Source: Pedobacter panaciterrae (GTDB lineage Bacteria > Bacteroidota > Bacteroidia > Sphingobacteriales > Sphingobacteriaceae). From it: a stretch of DNA of 64,000 bases. Under the pieces are notes generated by a model. The model was not told where the DNA came from and searched no databases. It worked only from the letters and a program-made list of their open reading frames with translations. Numbering within the stretch: position 1 is the stretch's first letter; each line of letters starts with the position of its first letter. Positions 34,488-43,857 of this stretch are shown in pieces. A program made the translations under genes and the position numbers. Where the stretch lies: positions 62,001 through 126,000 of the forward strand of contig NZ_LGEL01000019.1 in NCBI RefSeq assembly GCF_001636695.1, given 5' to 3'.

Positions 34488-35448
34488 GGCAGGCATAGTT
34501 GGGGGGGCAGGATATACAGGAGGCGAGATGCTTCGTATTCTTGTGAACCACCCAATTGTTGATATTGTATTTGTTCATAGCAACAGTAATGCAGGAAATC
34601 TTATTTCTGATGTGCATACAGATTTGTTTGGCGATACGGATTTGCGTTTTACAGAAGAACTATCATCTGAGATTGATGTCTTATTTCTTTGTGTAGGTCA
34701 CGGCGATGCCAGGAAGTTTTTAGATGCAAATACGATTGACAGCAGGATTAAAATAATTGACCTAAGTCAGGATTTCAGATTAAAAGTTAACGCAGGTAGT
34801 AAATGGGTGTATGGCTTACCGGAATTAAATCGTGAAGTCATACAGAAAGCAAGTTATATTGCCAATCCAGGTTGTTTTGCAACATGTATTCAATTGGGAT
34901 TATTGCCATTGGCATCTAAAGGTTTGCTGAACAGTGAGGTACATATCAATGCAACAACCGGATCAACCGGCGCTGGACAAAGCTTAGCTTCGACCTCTCA
35001 TTTTAGCTGGCGTAATAATAACCTGTCGGTATATAAAGCGTTTGAACATCAACATTTGAATGAGATAGGAGAGAGTTTAAAACAACTTGCGCCCGGATTT
35101 AATGAGATTTTAAACTTTATTCCGCAACGTGGTGATTTTACGAGGGGTATTTTGGCAGCAATGTATCTTGAAAGCGATTTAACTGCAGAAGAGGCACAGC
35201 GCATATATGAAGATTTTTATGCTTCGCATCCTTTTACTCATGTAAGTAAAAGAAATATTGATTTAAAACAGGTAGTAAATACGAATAAAGGATTAGTACA
35301 TGTAGAAAAGCATGGCAGTAAACTCTTTATTGTAAGTATAATAGATAATTTGTTAAAAGGAGCAAGCGGACAGGCAGTTCAAAATATGAATTTGATATTT
35401 GGATTAGAAGAGGGTACGGGACTCCGGCTAAAGGCAGCTGCATTTTAA
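34477..35448 (+). CDS. argC: N-acyl-gamma-glutamyl-phosphate reductase
   Basis: A 323-residue NADPH-dependent dehydrogenase. GIVGGAGYTGGEMLR at the N-terminus binds NADP, and the catalytic Cys is in NPGCFATC (about 129-136). It reduces acylglutamyl phosphate to the semialdehyde. Whether the acyl group is acetyl or succinyl cannot be told from ArgC itself. Overlaps argG by 11 nt; a truncated repeat separates it from argD. Confidence 0.95.
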   Translation: MKIKAGIVGGAGYTGGEMLRILVNHPIVDIVFVHSNSNAGNLISDVHTDLFGDTDLRFTEELSSEIDVLFLCVGHGDARKFLDANTIDSRIKIIDLSQDFRLKVNAGSKWVYGLPELNREVIQKASYIANPGCFATCIQLGLLPLASKGLLNSEVHINATTGSTGAGQSLASTSHFSWRNNNLSVYKAFEHQHLNEIGESLKQLAPGFNEILNFIPQRGDFTRGILAAMYLESDLTAEEAQRIYEDFYASHPFTHVSKRNIDLKQVVNTNKGLVHVEKHGSKLFIVSIIDNLLKGASGQAVQNMNLIFGLEEGTGLRLKAAAF

Positions 35449-35466
35449 AACAGAGGCAGTTTTCTC

Positions 35467-35529
35467 CGTCATCTCGACGCCAGGAGAGATGACGGGAATG
35501 TCAACGTGACGTAGAATGTCGAGATGACG
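35467..35529. repeat. Collapsed copy of the inverted-repeat family inside the arginine operon
   Basis: CGTCATCTCGA-CGCCA-GGAGAGAT (35467-35490) is a left arm cut off in the palindromic core and joined directly to a GATGACG-type tail ending in GTCGAGATGACG (35518-35529), which pairs with the left end. The central hairpin is therefore missing. A different middle block, CGCCA, makes this a fourth sequence variant. Confidence 0.85.
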
Positions 35530-35583
35530 AAGCTAAATAAACAAAGGAGTCTAAATTTAATACAATCCAAAAAATCTAAAAAA

Positions 35584-36717
35584 ATGAACTTATTCGACGT
35601 ATATCCATTAAATAATATAGAAATAGTAAAAGCACTAGGCAGCACCGTTTGGGACGCAGAAGGACAAGAATACCTGGACCTTTATGGTGGTCATGCTGTT
35701 ATTTCAATAGGGCACACTCATCCTCACTATGTACAGCGTGTAACAGAACAGCTTAACAAGGTTGGTTTCTATTCAAATTCCGTTAAAATCTCTTTGCAGG
35801 TAGAGTTAGCAGAGAGATTGGGTAAAGTTTCGGGAAAGACAGACTATCAGTTGTTTTTGTGTAATTCTGGAGCAGAAGCTAATGAGAATGCTTTAAAGCT
35901 CGCTTCTTTTTACAATGGCAGAAAGAAAGTTATCTCATTTAAGGGGGCTTTTCACGGCAGAACATCTTTAGCTGTTTCAGCTACAGACAACCCTAAAATT
36001 ATTGCTCCTGTAAATGAAACCGATAATATTGTTTTTCTACCTCATAATGATGAGGCTGCATTGGAGCAAGCATTTGCTGAGTTTGGAAATGACATCGCAG
36101 CGGTAATTATTGAAGGAATTCAGGGTGTTGGAGGCATAAAAGAAGCTTCAGTAAGCTTTTTAAAGAAAATTCGTTCCCTTTGTGATCAGTATAATTCAGT
36201 TTACATAGCTGATAGTGTTCAGTGTGGATATGGCAGAACAGGAATGTTCTATTCTCATGATTATGCAGGCGTTAGCGCTGATGTTTACACCATGGCAAAA
36301 GGAATGGGTAACGGCTTCCCTGTAGCCGGAATTTCTATTGCACCAAAATTTAAACCTTGGCATGGTATGCTGGGGACTACTTTTGGCGGTAACCATCTTG
36401 CCTGTGCAGCAGCTTTAGCTGTTCTTGAGATCATTGAACAGGATGATCTATTGAAAAATGCCGAAGTAATAGGAGGCTATTTGATTGAAGAGTTAAAGAA
36501 AATTGAAGAAGTAAAAGAGGTACGTGGACGTGGCCTAATGATAGGTATAGACTTGCCTGAAAGCCTTTCGCATGTAAAAAAAGAGCTTTTATTTAAACAC
36601 AAGATATTTACGGGTGAAGCCAAACCTAATGTTATTAGACTTTTACCTGCATTAAACTTAACTAAGGATCAAGCAGATCAATTTTTGAAAGAATTTAAAA
36701 TTGCTTTAAAAGGATGA
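35584..36717 (+). CDS. argD: Acylornithine aminotransferase (class III)
   Basis: A 377-residue PLP enzyme. The start at ATG 35584 (MNLFDVYPL) is chosen because the frame upstream to 35524 begins inside a repeat element. GGHAVISIGHTHP near the N-terminus, CNSGAEANE and the PLP lysine in TMAKGMGNGFP are family marks, as is GTTFGGNHLACAAA. It transfers the amino group of glutamate to the acylglutamate semialdehyde. It overlaps argF' by 4 nt. Confidence 0.93.
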   Translation: MNLFDVYPLNNIEIVKALGSTVWDAEGQEYLDLYGGHAVISIGHTHPHYVQRVTEQLNKVGFYSNSVKISLQVELAERLGKVSGKTDYQLFLCNSGAEANENALKLASFYNGRKKVISFKGAFHGRTSLAVSATDNPKIIAPVNETDNIVFLPHNDEAALEQAFAEFGNDIAAVIIEGIQGVGGIKEASVSFLKKIRSLCDQYNSVYIADSVQCGYGRTGMFYSHDYAGVSADVYTMAKGMGNGFPVAGISIAPKFKPWHGMLGTTFGGNHLACAAALAVLEIIEQDDLLKNAEVIGGYLIEELKKIEEVKEVRGRGLMIGIDLPESLSHVKKELLFKHKIFTGEAKPNVIRLLPALNLTKDQADQFLKEFKIALKG

Positions 36718-37676
36718 ACCAATTCACCTCAGTAAATGATGTACAAGACATCGGCCAATTGGTTAAAGACGCATTGGCACTAAAGGAAAGCCCTTATTCA
36801 CATCAGCATTTAGGGAAAAATAAGACTCTTGGTCTGGTTTTTCTAAACCCAAGTTTGCGTACCCGTTTAAGTACACAAAAGGCTGCGCTAAATCTTGGTA
36901 TGAATGTAATGGTGATGAATATGGATAAAGAGGGCTGGGCGTTAGAAACACAGGATGGTGTAGTAATGAACGGAACTACTGTTGAACATATTCGTGAAGC
37001 TGCCGCAGTAATGGGGCAATATTGCGATATTTTAGGCTTGCGTTCTTTCCCTAAACTGATAAACAGGGATGAAGATTATAATGAGGACTTTTTTAATAAG
37101 TTCATCAAATATTGTAATGTTCCTGTAGTAAGTTTAGAAAGTGCTACCCGCCACCCTTTACAAAGTCTGGCAGATCTTGTGACCATTAAAGAAACCTGGA
37201 GTGGCGCAGCTAAACCAAAAGTGGTATTGGCATGGGCTCCTCATATTAAAGCACTTCCCCAGGCTGTTCCCAATTCATTTGCCGAATGGATGTGTAAAGC
37301 TCAGGCGGATGGAATGCTTGATTTTACTATTGCACAACCAAAAGGATACGAATTAAGTGAAGATTTTACTCCTGGTGCAACAATTACGCATAACTTAGAT
37401 GAAGCATTAAAAGGAGCAGATTATGTTTATGTTAAAAACTGGTCTAGCTTTAAGGAGTACGGAAAAGTGCTTACCTATCCGGAAGGATGGATGCTGAATA
37501 ACGAAAAGTTAGTGGGTACAAACGATGCTAAAGTAATGCATTGCCTGCCTGTTCGCAGGGATCTTGAGCTATCTTCTGAAATATTGGACGGCCCTAATTC
37601 GTTAGTGATCCATGAAGCAGGAAATCGTTTATGGGCTGCACAGGCTGTACTAAAACAAATGTTAGAAAAATTATAA
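36714..37676 (+). CDS. N-acylornithine carbamoyltransferase (probably N-succinylornithine type)
   Basis: A 320-residue transcarbamylase. The carbamoyl-phosphate loop is NPSLRTRLSTQKAAL (45-59); RHPLQSLADL and HCLPVRRDLE follow. The sequence resembles the acylornithine branch and not anabolic OTCase. The specificity residue in GTTVEH is Val90: the N-acetylornithine enzymes have Glu here, and the Bacteroides fragilis N-succinylornithine enzyme has Pro. From the published swap between the two, a small non-acidic residue favours N-succinylornithine. Product would be N-succinylcitrulline, to be deacylated by the M20 enzyme at the operon's end. Often labelled argF'. Confidence 0.9.
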   Translation: MNQFTSVNDVQDIGQLVKDALALKESPYSHQHLGKNKTLGLVFLNPSLRTRLSTQKAALNLGMNVMVMNMDKEGWALETQDGVVMNGTTVEHIREAAAVMGQYCDILGLRSFPKLINRDEDYNEDFFNKFIKYCNVPVVSLESATRHPLQSLADLVTIKETWSGAAKPKVVLAWAPHIKALPQAVPNSFAEWMCKAQADGMLDFTIAQPKGYELSEDFTPGATITHNLDEALKGADYVYVKNWSSFKEYGKVLTYPEGWMLNNEKLVGTNDAKVMHCLPVRRDLELSSEILDGPNSLVIHEAGNRLWAAQAVLKQMLEKL

Positions 37677-37690
37677 TAGAGGCTGTAATA

Positions 37691-38479
37691 ATGAAGAAAC
37701 TCAGTGTAATTAAAATTGGTGGGAATGTTATAGATAACTCAGAGAAACTAAATCAGTTTTTACTTGATTTTACAGCGCTTCCCGGCGATAAGATTTTAAT
37801 TCACGGTGGCGGTAAAATTGCAACTGAACTAGGCGTATCATTAGGGGTAGAAGCCAAAATGGTAGAAGGAAGGCGTATAACTGATATAGAAACGCTGCGG
37901 ATAGTTACCATGGTTTATGCCGGACTGATCAATAAAAATATGGTTGCTCAGTTACAGGCAAGGGGCAGCAATGCTATTGGTTTAACAGGTGCAGATGGTA
38001 ATATAATAAAAGCGGTTAAAAGACCCGTAAAGGATATTGACTATGGCTTTGTTGGAGATCTTGATGAGACTTCTGTTTCTTCTGATACTTTGGATAGTCT
38101 GTTAAAAGCCGGTTTGGTTCCTGTATTGTGTGCTATAACCCATGATGGAGAATCACAATTGTTAAATACTAATGCAGATACCATTGCCTCTGCTGTTGCC
38201 GTTGCCATGTCGTCTCTTTATGATACCTCTTTAATTTACTGTTTCGAAAAACGGGGAGTAATGAAAGATATTGATGATGACCAGTCTTTAGTATCTGTAA
38301 TTAGGATGGGTGAATTTGAAACCCTGAAAAATGAAGGTGTGGTTTCGGGAGGTATGATCCCGAAATTACATAATGCTTTTGAGGCTATAAAAAGCGGAGT
38401 TAATGCAGTATATATCGGCAAAGCAGATGAATTGCCACAAATAGATCAACAGAATTTCGGAACCCGATTAATCAGATAA
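37691..38479 (+). CDS. argB: N-acylglutamate kinase
   Basis: A 262-residue amino-acid kinase starting at ATG 37691 (MKKLSVIKIGGNVID); an open frame runs further back into argF' but is not needed. IHGGGKIAT (phosphate-binding glycines), VEGRRITD and the late NTNADTIASAVA are family motifs. It phosphorylates N-acetyl- or N-succinylglutamate. There is no N-terminal helix of the kind linked to arginine-sensitive hexameric kinases, so feedback control by arginine is less likely. Two nt separate it from proC. Confidence 0.94.
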   Translation: MKKLSVIKIGGNVIDNSEKLNQFLLDFTALPGDKILIHGGGKIATELGVSLGVEAKMVEGRRITDIETLRIVTMVYAGLINKNMVAQLQARGSNAIGLTGADGNIIKAVKRPVKDIDYGFVGDLDETSVSSDTLDSLLKAGLVPVLCAITHDGESQLLNTNADTIASAVAVAMSSLYDTSLIYCFEKRGVMKDIDDDQSLVSVIRMGEFETLKNEGVVSGGMIPKLHNAFEAIKSGVNAVYIGKADELPQIDQQNFGTRLIR

Positions 38480-38481
38480 TT

Positions 38482-39300
38482 ATGAACCAGTTTAAAGGCA
38501 GTATTGCCATTTTAGGAAGCGGAAATATTGGAGTCTCTTTAGCCAAAGGGCTAGTTAAAGCGAGTTATGCAGAACCCGGTCAGATTACTTTGACAAGACG
38601 AAATGTTTCTAATTTAACTGCATTTTCTGATCAGGGATTTATGGTTAGTGGTGAAAATGCGGCTGTTGTTGCTGCTGCTGATATTGTAGTTTTGGCCGTT
38701 TTGCCACAACAGCTTAATCAATTATTAGAACAGATACGTCCTGCTGTTGATCCGGAGAAACAGGTTTTTATTTCGGTTGCATCGGGTGTAAGTTGTATTG
38801 ATATCAGAAATAAGCTGGGAGATGCGGTGCAGGTGGTTAGAGCGATGCCTAATACAGCAATAGCAATTGGTCAGTCGATGACTTGTGTGGCTACAGATAA
38901 TGCCTCAAAAGAAAATGTGGATGAGGTAGTGAGGATGTTTGAAACTGTTGGTGCTGTTGTTAAAATTAATGAGGATTTAATGACTTCTGCAACTGCATTA
39001 TGTGCTTGTGGAATTGCATTTTTCCTGCGTGCAATAAGAGCAGCTTCACAGGGAGGAGTTGAAATTGGTTTCCATGCAGACGAAGCATTGAAAATGGCCG
39101 TACAAACTGCAAAAGGAGCAGCTGATCTTCTATTGCAAATGCAATCACACCCTGAACAGGAGATCGATAAGGTTACCTCGCCTAAAGGATGTACAATAGC
39201 CGGATTAAACGAGATGGAGCATAATGGCTTTAGCTCATCTTTAATAAAAGGTATTAAGTTATCGGCAATTAAGGCCGGGGCTTTATACACTAAAGAATAA
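38482..39300 (+). CDS. proC: Pyrroline-5-carboxylate reductase
   Basis: A 272-residue NADPH enzyme: AILGSGNIGVSLAKGL at the N-terminus, VVRAMPNTAIAIGQSM (about 118-133) and the C-terminal VTSPKGCTIAGLNEME typical of ProC. It makes proline from P5C. Its place inside an arginine operon links proline and arginine synthesis from glutamate or ornithine. Flanked by argB (2 nt) and argE' (5 nt). Confidence 0.93.
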   Translation: MNQFKGSIAILGSGNIGVSLAKGLVKASYAEPGQITLTRRNVSNLTAFSDQGFMVSGENAAVVAAADIVVLAVLPQQLNQLLEQIRPAVDPEKQVFISVASGVSCIDIRNKLGDAVQVVRAMPNTAIAIGQSMTCVATDNASKENVDEVVRMFETVGAVVKINEDLMTSATALCACGIAFFLRAIRAASQGGVEIGFHADEALKMAVQTAKGAADLLLQMQSHPEQEIDKVTSPKGCTIAGLNEMEHNGFSSSLIKGIKLSAIKAGALYTKE

Positions 39301-39305
39301 TACTT

Positions 39306-40373
39306 ATGATAGAACAACTGCAAAAGGATAGTTTAGAATTGTTAAAAAAACTAATAGGCATTCAGTCTTTTAGTAAAGAGGAAGATAAGACGGCTGATGC
39401 GATTGAACAGTTTTTGCAGCAACGTAATATAAAAACGTACCGGAAGCTTAATAACATCTGGGCATACAATAAACACTTTGATGAAAGTAAACCTACATTA
39501 CTTTTAAATTCTCACCATGATACTGTGAAACCAAATTCAGGCTATACGCGTAATCCTTACGATGCGGCGGTTGAAGATGGTAAATTATATGGACTTGGCA
39601 GTAATGATGCAGGAGGGTGTCTGGTATCACTTATAGCTACATTCCTTTATTATTATGATCAGGAAGAACTGAACTATAATATTTGTCTGGCTACAACAGC
39701 TGAGGAAGAAATTTCTGGTAACAATGGTCTTGAATGTGTGCTTGATGATTTAGGAGAACTGGAATTTGCAATCGTAGGAGAACCTACACAAATGAATCTT
39801 GCAATTGCTGAACGTGGATTATTGGTTTTAGATTGTACATCTACAGGAAAAGCAGGACATGCTGCACGTGAAGAGGGCGATAATGCAATTTATAAAGCAC
39901 TTAAAGATATTGAATGGTTCAGAAATTATCGTTTCTCGAAAGTTTCGGAAGTATTCGGACCCTTAAAAATGTCGGTTACCATTATCAATGCCGGTTCTCA
40001 GCACAATGTAGTTCCGGCTACTTGTACTTTTACAATAGATGTGCGGGTAACAGATGCATACACCAATGAAGAGGTGCTGAAAATTATCCGTACTAATGTT
40101 GATTGTGAGGTGACTCCAAGATCTATAAGATTGAAGCCGTCATCTATCGATAAAGGACATTCTTTAGTTCAATCGGGTATTGCTCTTGGAAGAACAACCT
40201 ATGGTTCCCCAACAACTTCTGATCAGGCTTTATTGAGTATCCCATCTGTAAAGGTTGGTCCTGGTGATTCAGCACGTTCTCATATGGCTGATGAATATGT
40301 TTTTGTAAACGAGATTGCCGAAGGCATTGAGCTTTATATTAAAATGCTTAAGCCTGTTATAAACGGCAAATAA
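39306..40373 (+). CDS. M20 family acylcitrulline/acylornithine deacylase
   Basis: A 355-residue metallopeptidase-like deacylase. LLLNSHHDTVKP (first metal His and Asp), GLGSNDAGGC (bridging Asp), TAEEEISG (general base) and GEPTQMNL are visible. It is last in the arginine operon; because the carbamoyltransferase acts on acylated ornithine, the matching deacylase should act on acylcitrulline, as in Xanthomonas or Bacteroides. Substrate choice (N-acetyl or N-succinyl) is inferred. A strong terminator follows. Confidence 0.88.
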   Translation: MIEQLQKDSLELLKKLIGIQSFSKEEDKTADAIEQFLQQRNIKTYRKLNNIWAYNKHFDESKPTLLLNSHHDTVKPNSGYTRNPYDAAVEDGKLYGLGSNDAGGCLVSLIATFLYYYDQEELNYNICLATTAEEEISGNNGLECVLDDLGELEFAIVGEPTQMNLAIAERGLLVLDCTSTGKAGHAAREEGDNAIYKALKDIEWFRNYRFSKVSEVFGPLKMSVTIINAGSQHNVVPATCTFTIDVRVTDAYTNEEVLKIIRTNVDCEVTPRSIRLKPSSIDKGHSLVQSGIALGRTTYGSPTTSDQALLSIPSVKVGPGDSARSHMADEYVFVNEIAEGIELYIKMLKPVINGK

Positions 40374-40385
40374 AATACTTCTTGC

Positions 40386-40418
40386 GGCCTGTCTTCCTTC
40401 TGAGGCAGGCCTTTTTTT
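40386..40418 (+). terminator. Rho-independent terminator of the arginine operon
   Basis: GGCCTG (40386-40391) pairs with CAGGCC (40406-40411) around a 14-nt loop, followed by seven T. Confidence 0.9.
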
Positions 40419-40446
40419 GCTAAACTTCTCTTTAATTTCTTCTAAA

Positions 40447-40463
40447 CTATACCTCCGGTATAG
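40447..40463. promoter_or_regulatory. Possible operator: inverted repeat upstream of susC-like gene
   Basis: CTATACC (40447-40453), TCC, GGTATAG (40457-40463) is a perfect 7-bp inverted repeat about 135 nt before the start codon. A second, imperfect palindrome (TAGCC ... GGCTA, 40548-40565) lies closer to the gene. Either could bind a regulator such as the LuxR-type protein encoded downstream; that link is conjecture. Confidence 0.4.
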
Positions 40464-40598
40464 ACTATAATGCCTTTGTTTTGTTCAAAATGCAATTGGT
40501 GTTTTGCGGATACTTTTAGTTGGGCACTTGTTCTAATTTGCGTCTTGTAGCCTTTTAAAGGGCTAATGACTTCATTATTCATTCAAAAAAACTAAAGT

Positions 40599-43500
40599 AT
40601 GAAACAAAGATTACTACTGAAAACGGTTGTCTTATTACTTTTCTGTTTTAATGCCATTGCGCAGAACAAAAAAATAACCGGAACAGTTACGGATGCAGAT
40701 GGCGGTCTGCCTTTGCCCGGGGTTAGTGTAAAAATTAAGGGAATACAACGAGGTGTTGTTACGGGACCTGATGGAAAGTACACTTTGGATGTTACCGTTG
40801 GCTCAACACTTGAGTTTGCTTATGTAGGATTCACTGTCCAAAGTAGGGTTGTAGGAAATGAATCAATAATAAATGTCGTATTGAATAGCGAAAATAAAGC
40901 ATTGACAGAGGTTGTTGTTACAGCATTTGGTATAAACAGAGCTAGCCGGACAAATGGATATTCAGTATCTCAGGTGGAAGGAGAAGAAATCAACAGGGCC
41001 TCGCCAACAAATCTAATGGCCGGGCTTCAGGGTAAGGTTGCGGGTGTAGACATTTCGGCTACAGCGGGCTCACCAGGGGGCTCAAGTAAAACCGTTATAA
41101 GGGGATTTTCTTCGATAGCAGGTAGCAACCAACCGTTGTATGTGATAGATGGTGTTCCTATTGACAATACGCGGCCAGGTGATGCGTCTCCGATTAATAG
41201 TTTGGGTGATTTAAAAGAGAATTATGATTTCGGGAATGCGGCAAATGATATTAATCCTTTAGACATTGAAACGATTAGTATCCTTAAAGGGGCTGCCGCA
41301 AGTTCGCTATATGGTTCAAGGGCTTCTAATGGAGTTATTTTAATTACTACAAAGAAAGGTCAGGCAGGAGCATTTAAGATTGATGTTGCATCATCTGCCT
41401 CTTTTACCAATGTTACCATGGTACCTAAACTTCAAAGCCGTTTTGGTCAGGGTTTTGGTTATGAAAGCTGGATAGCAGAAAATGGGAGCTGGGGAGCGAG
41501 ATTTGATGGGCAGATGAGAGAATGGGGATCTGAGATTGATGATGTTCGCCAGGTAAAGCCTTTCGTAGCCATCAAGAATAGTTTTAGGGATGCCTTTGAT
41601 ACCAGCAAGGAGTATAACAATACCATCTCCTTTAGTGGAGGTAGTGAAACCTCAACATTTCGTTTTTCTTATGGAAATGTAAATAGCAACGGTATTTTGC
41701 CGGGCAATAGTGATGTGTATAAGCGCAATACATTAAGCTTAAATGGTTCTACCAGATATAAAGCGGTTACAGTTACAGCAGGGTTAAACTACCTTGGTAA
41801 AAATACAAGAACTGTACAAACAGGACAAGCCAGGTCAGGAATAGGATCTTCGTTTTATGAAGATATACTGCAAATACCGGTTGATTTTGATATATCCAAA
41901 TTTAAGGATTACAATAACAAGTATTATGATGTGGATGGCTTTTATAGCCCCTTTACACAAAATCCTTATTATTCAGTATTTGAGAATGGGGCTACATTTA
42001 AAAGCGACCGTTTTTATGGAAATGTTGACTTAAAAGTAAAGCCTTTAGAATGGTTAACTTTTCAATTTCAACAGGGTGTGGATGTTAGCAATAGTATAAA
42101 TAAACTTTGGAATGCAAAGAATGCTCCTACACCCGGTAGCTGGGCAGGCGGAGGGAATGATGAGGGATTTGTTAGAAGCGCCAGTGTTGGAAATGTAGTT
42201 GAAGGATCTGAAAAATATTTTGAATTTGATTCAAAGTTTAATGTTCTGATTGATCAGAAATTTAGTGAGGATTTTAATTTAAATGGTTTGGCCGGGCTAA
42301 ACTTTAATGATAGGGGCTCAAGGGTTTTGTATTCGGGGGTCGAGGATCTTTCGATACCTGGTTTTTATCACATAAGCAATTCCGGGAATTCACCAACAAC
42401 ATCTCAGACATCCAGACATCGCAGATTGCTTGGACTATATGCTTCTGCTACTTTAGGATATAAATCATTCGCTTACCTGACATTAAATGCCAGAAACGAC
42501 TGGAGCTCAACCCTGCCAACAGCAAGCAGGAGTTATTTCTATCCCGGAGCTAACTTGTCATTTGTACTGTCGCAAATTATGGATATGACCAGTGCAAAGG
42601 TTTCGTTATTCAAATTAAGGGCTGCATACGGTAAAACAGGAAGTGATACAGATCCTTATAATATTTTAAATACATTAACCAAGGCGAATATTTTCTTAGG
42701 TGGAGAGGCTTATACTTCTTTCCCATTTGGGGGGATTGATGGATATAGTATTTCAAATACCTTAAATAATGACAAGTTAAGACCGGAAATTAGTACGGAA
42801 ACTGAATTCGGAGCAGAACTTAAGTTTTTCGACAGCCGGTTAGGAATTGATTTATCGTTCTATAACAGGATTACCAATGATCAGATTCTTCCTATTGTTA
42901 CTCCCCCTTCAATGGGAGTAGGCTTTAGAATAGTAAACTTTGGTAAAGTACGAAACAGAGGAATTGAGGTTGCGTTGAGCGGGGTTCCTATTAGAACAGA
43001 TGACATTACATGGAATGTCGGATACACCTTTACCAGAAACAGAAATAAGGTTCTGGCTTTGCCCGACGGGTTGAGCAGAGTAGTTTTGAATTCAGCTTAT
43101 GAAGCGCAGTTTGTAGCTCGTGTTGGTGAACCACTTGGTCTTTTTGAAGCTCCGGTACCACTTTATGATCCTCAGGGGCGAATAGTTGTCAGTTCAAATG
43201 GCTTTCCTGCTGCGGCACCCGATTTAGGTTCCTATGGAACGTCGCAGCGTGACTTTGTAATGGGCTTTACAAATACATTTACTTACAGGAATGTAATGCT
43301 GGGCTTTACCCTTGATTATAAGAAAGGCGGGGTATTTTATTCAGGCACTGCGGATCTGTTAAACTTTGTTGGAAATGCTGAAAATACCGTTTTTAATGAC
43401 AGACGTACATTTATAGTTCCAAACTCAGTAGTGCGGGTATTGGATGCAGCTGGTAACGTTACTGGATACAGAGAGAACGTTACCCCAATTACAGAAAACA

Positions 43501-43817
43501 GTTATTATTCATATTACTATACTGGTTTGGGTAGAGCGAGAGCATACCAGGACAGAATTATTGACAGAACTTATTTAAAGCTAAGGGATGTTACCCTGGG
43601 ATATACACTACCAAAGGAAATTTCAAGAAAAATAGGCGTGAATAGGGCAATGATTACTGTTTATGGAAGAAATATCCTGACCTGGCTGCCTAAGCAAAAT
43701 ATTACAATTGATCCGGAGGTTTCCAATTTTGGCAATGACCTCTCGAGTGAATTCGGGGAATTCAGAACCGGGCCATCAACCCGTAATTATGGGGTTTCTT
43801 TAAATCTAACTTTTTAA
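40599..43817 (+). CDS. SusC/RagA family TonB-dependent outer-membrane transporter
   Basis: A 1072-residue outer-membrane protein with signal peptide (ending NAIAQ), a carboxypeptidase-regulatory-like domain (about 25-105; TGTVTDADGGLPLPGVSV), the SusC plug (GLQGKVAGVDIS, LYVIDGVPID, SILKGAAASSLYGSRASNGVI) and a long beta-barrel ending in aromatic-rich SLNLTF. It imports a nutrient with TonB energy together with the SusD-like lipoprotein encoded next. No glycoside hydrolase is nearby, so the cargo may be a peptide or other non-glycan oligomer. Confidence 0.95.
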   Translation: MKQRLLLKTVVLLLFCFNAIAQNKKITGTVTDADGGLPLPGVSVKIKGIQRGVVTGPDGKYTLDVTVGSTLEFAYVGFTVQSRVVGNESIINVVLNSENKALTEVVVTAFGINRASRTNGYSVSQVEGEEINRASPTNLMAGLQGKVAGVDISATAGSPGGSSKTVIRGFSSIAGSNQPLYVIDGVPIDNTRPGDASPINSLGDLKENYDFGNAANDINPLDIETISILKGAAASSLYGSRASNGVILITTKKGQAGAFKIDVASSASFTNVTMVPKLQSRFGQGFGYESWIAENGSWGARFDGQMREWGSEIDDVRQVKPFVAIKNSFRDAFDTSKEYNNTISFSGGSETSTFRFSYGNVNSNGILPGNSDVYKRNTLSLNGSTRYKAVTVTAGLNYLGKNTRTVQTGQARSGIGSSFYEDILQIPVDFDISKFKDYNNKYYDVDGFYSPFTQNPYYSVFENGATFKSDRFYGNVDLKVKPLEWLTFQFQQGVDVSNSINKLWNAKNAPTPGSWAGGGNDEGFVRSASVGNVVEGSEKYFEFDSKFNVLIDQKFSEDFNLNGLAGLNFNDRGSRVLYSGVEDLSIPGFYHISNSGNSPTTSQTSRHRRLLGLYASATLGYKSFAYLTLNARNDWSSTLPTASRSYFYPGANLSFVLSQIMDMTSAKVSLFKLRAAYGKTGSDTDPYNILNTLTKANIFLGGEAYTSFPFGGIDGYSISNTLNNDKLRPEISTETEFGAELKFFDSRLGIDLSFYNRITNDQILPIVTPPSMGVGFRIVNFGKVRNRGIEVALSGVPIRTDDITWNVGYTFTRNRNKVLALPDGLSRVVLNSAYEAQFVARVGEPLGLFEAPVPLYDPQGRIVVSSNGFPAAAPDLGSYGTSQRDFVMGFTNTFTYRNVMLGFTLDYKKGGVFYSGTADLLNFVGNAENTVFNDRRTFIVPNSVVRVLDAAGNVTGYRENVTPITENSYYSYYYTGLGRARAYQDRIIDRTYLKLRDVTLGYTLPKEISRKIGVNRAMITVYGRNILTWLPKQNITIDPEVSNFGNDLSSEFGEFRTGPSTRNYGVSLNLTF

Positions 43818-43857
43818 CTAATGCGCTGTTCAATCATTTTATTAAAAAATTACACTG

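Noticed and set aside
35524-35583. Longer N-terminus for ArgD
   Set aside because: The upstream ATG lies in the GAGATGACG repeat, and the extra residues are not found in the aminotransferase family.
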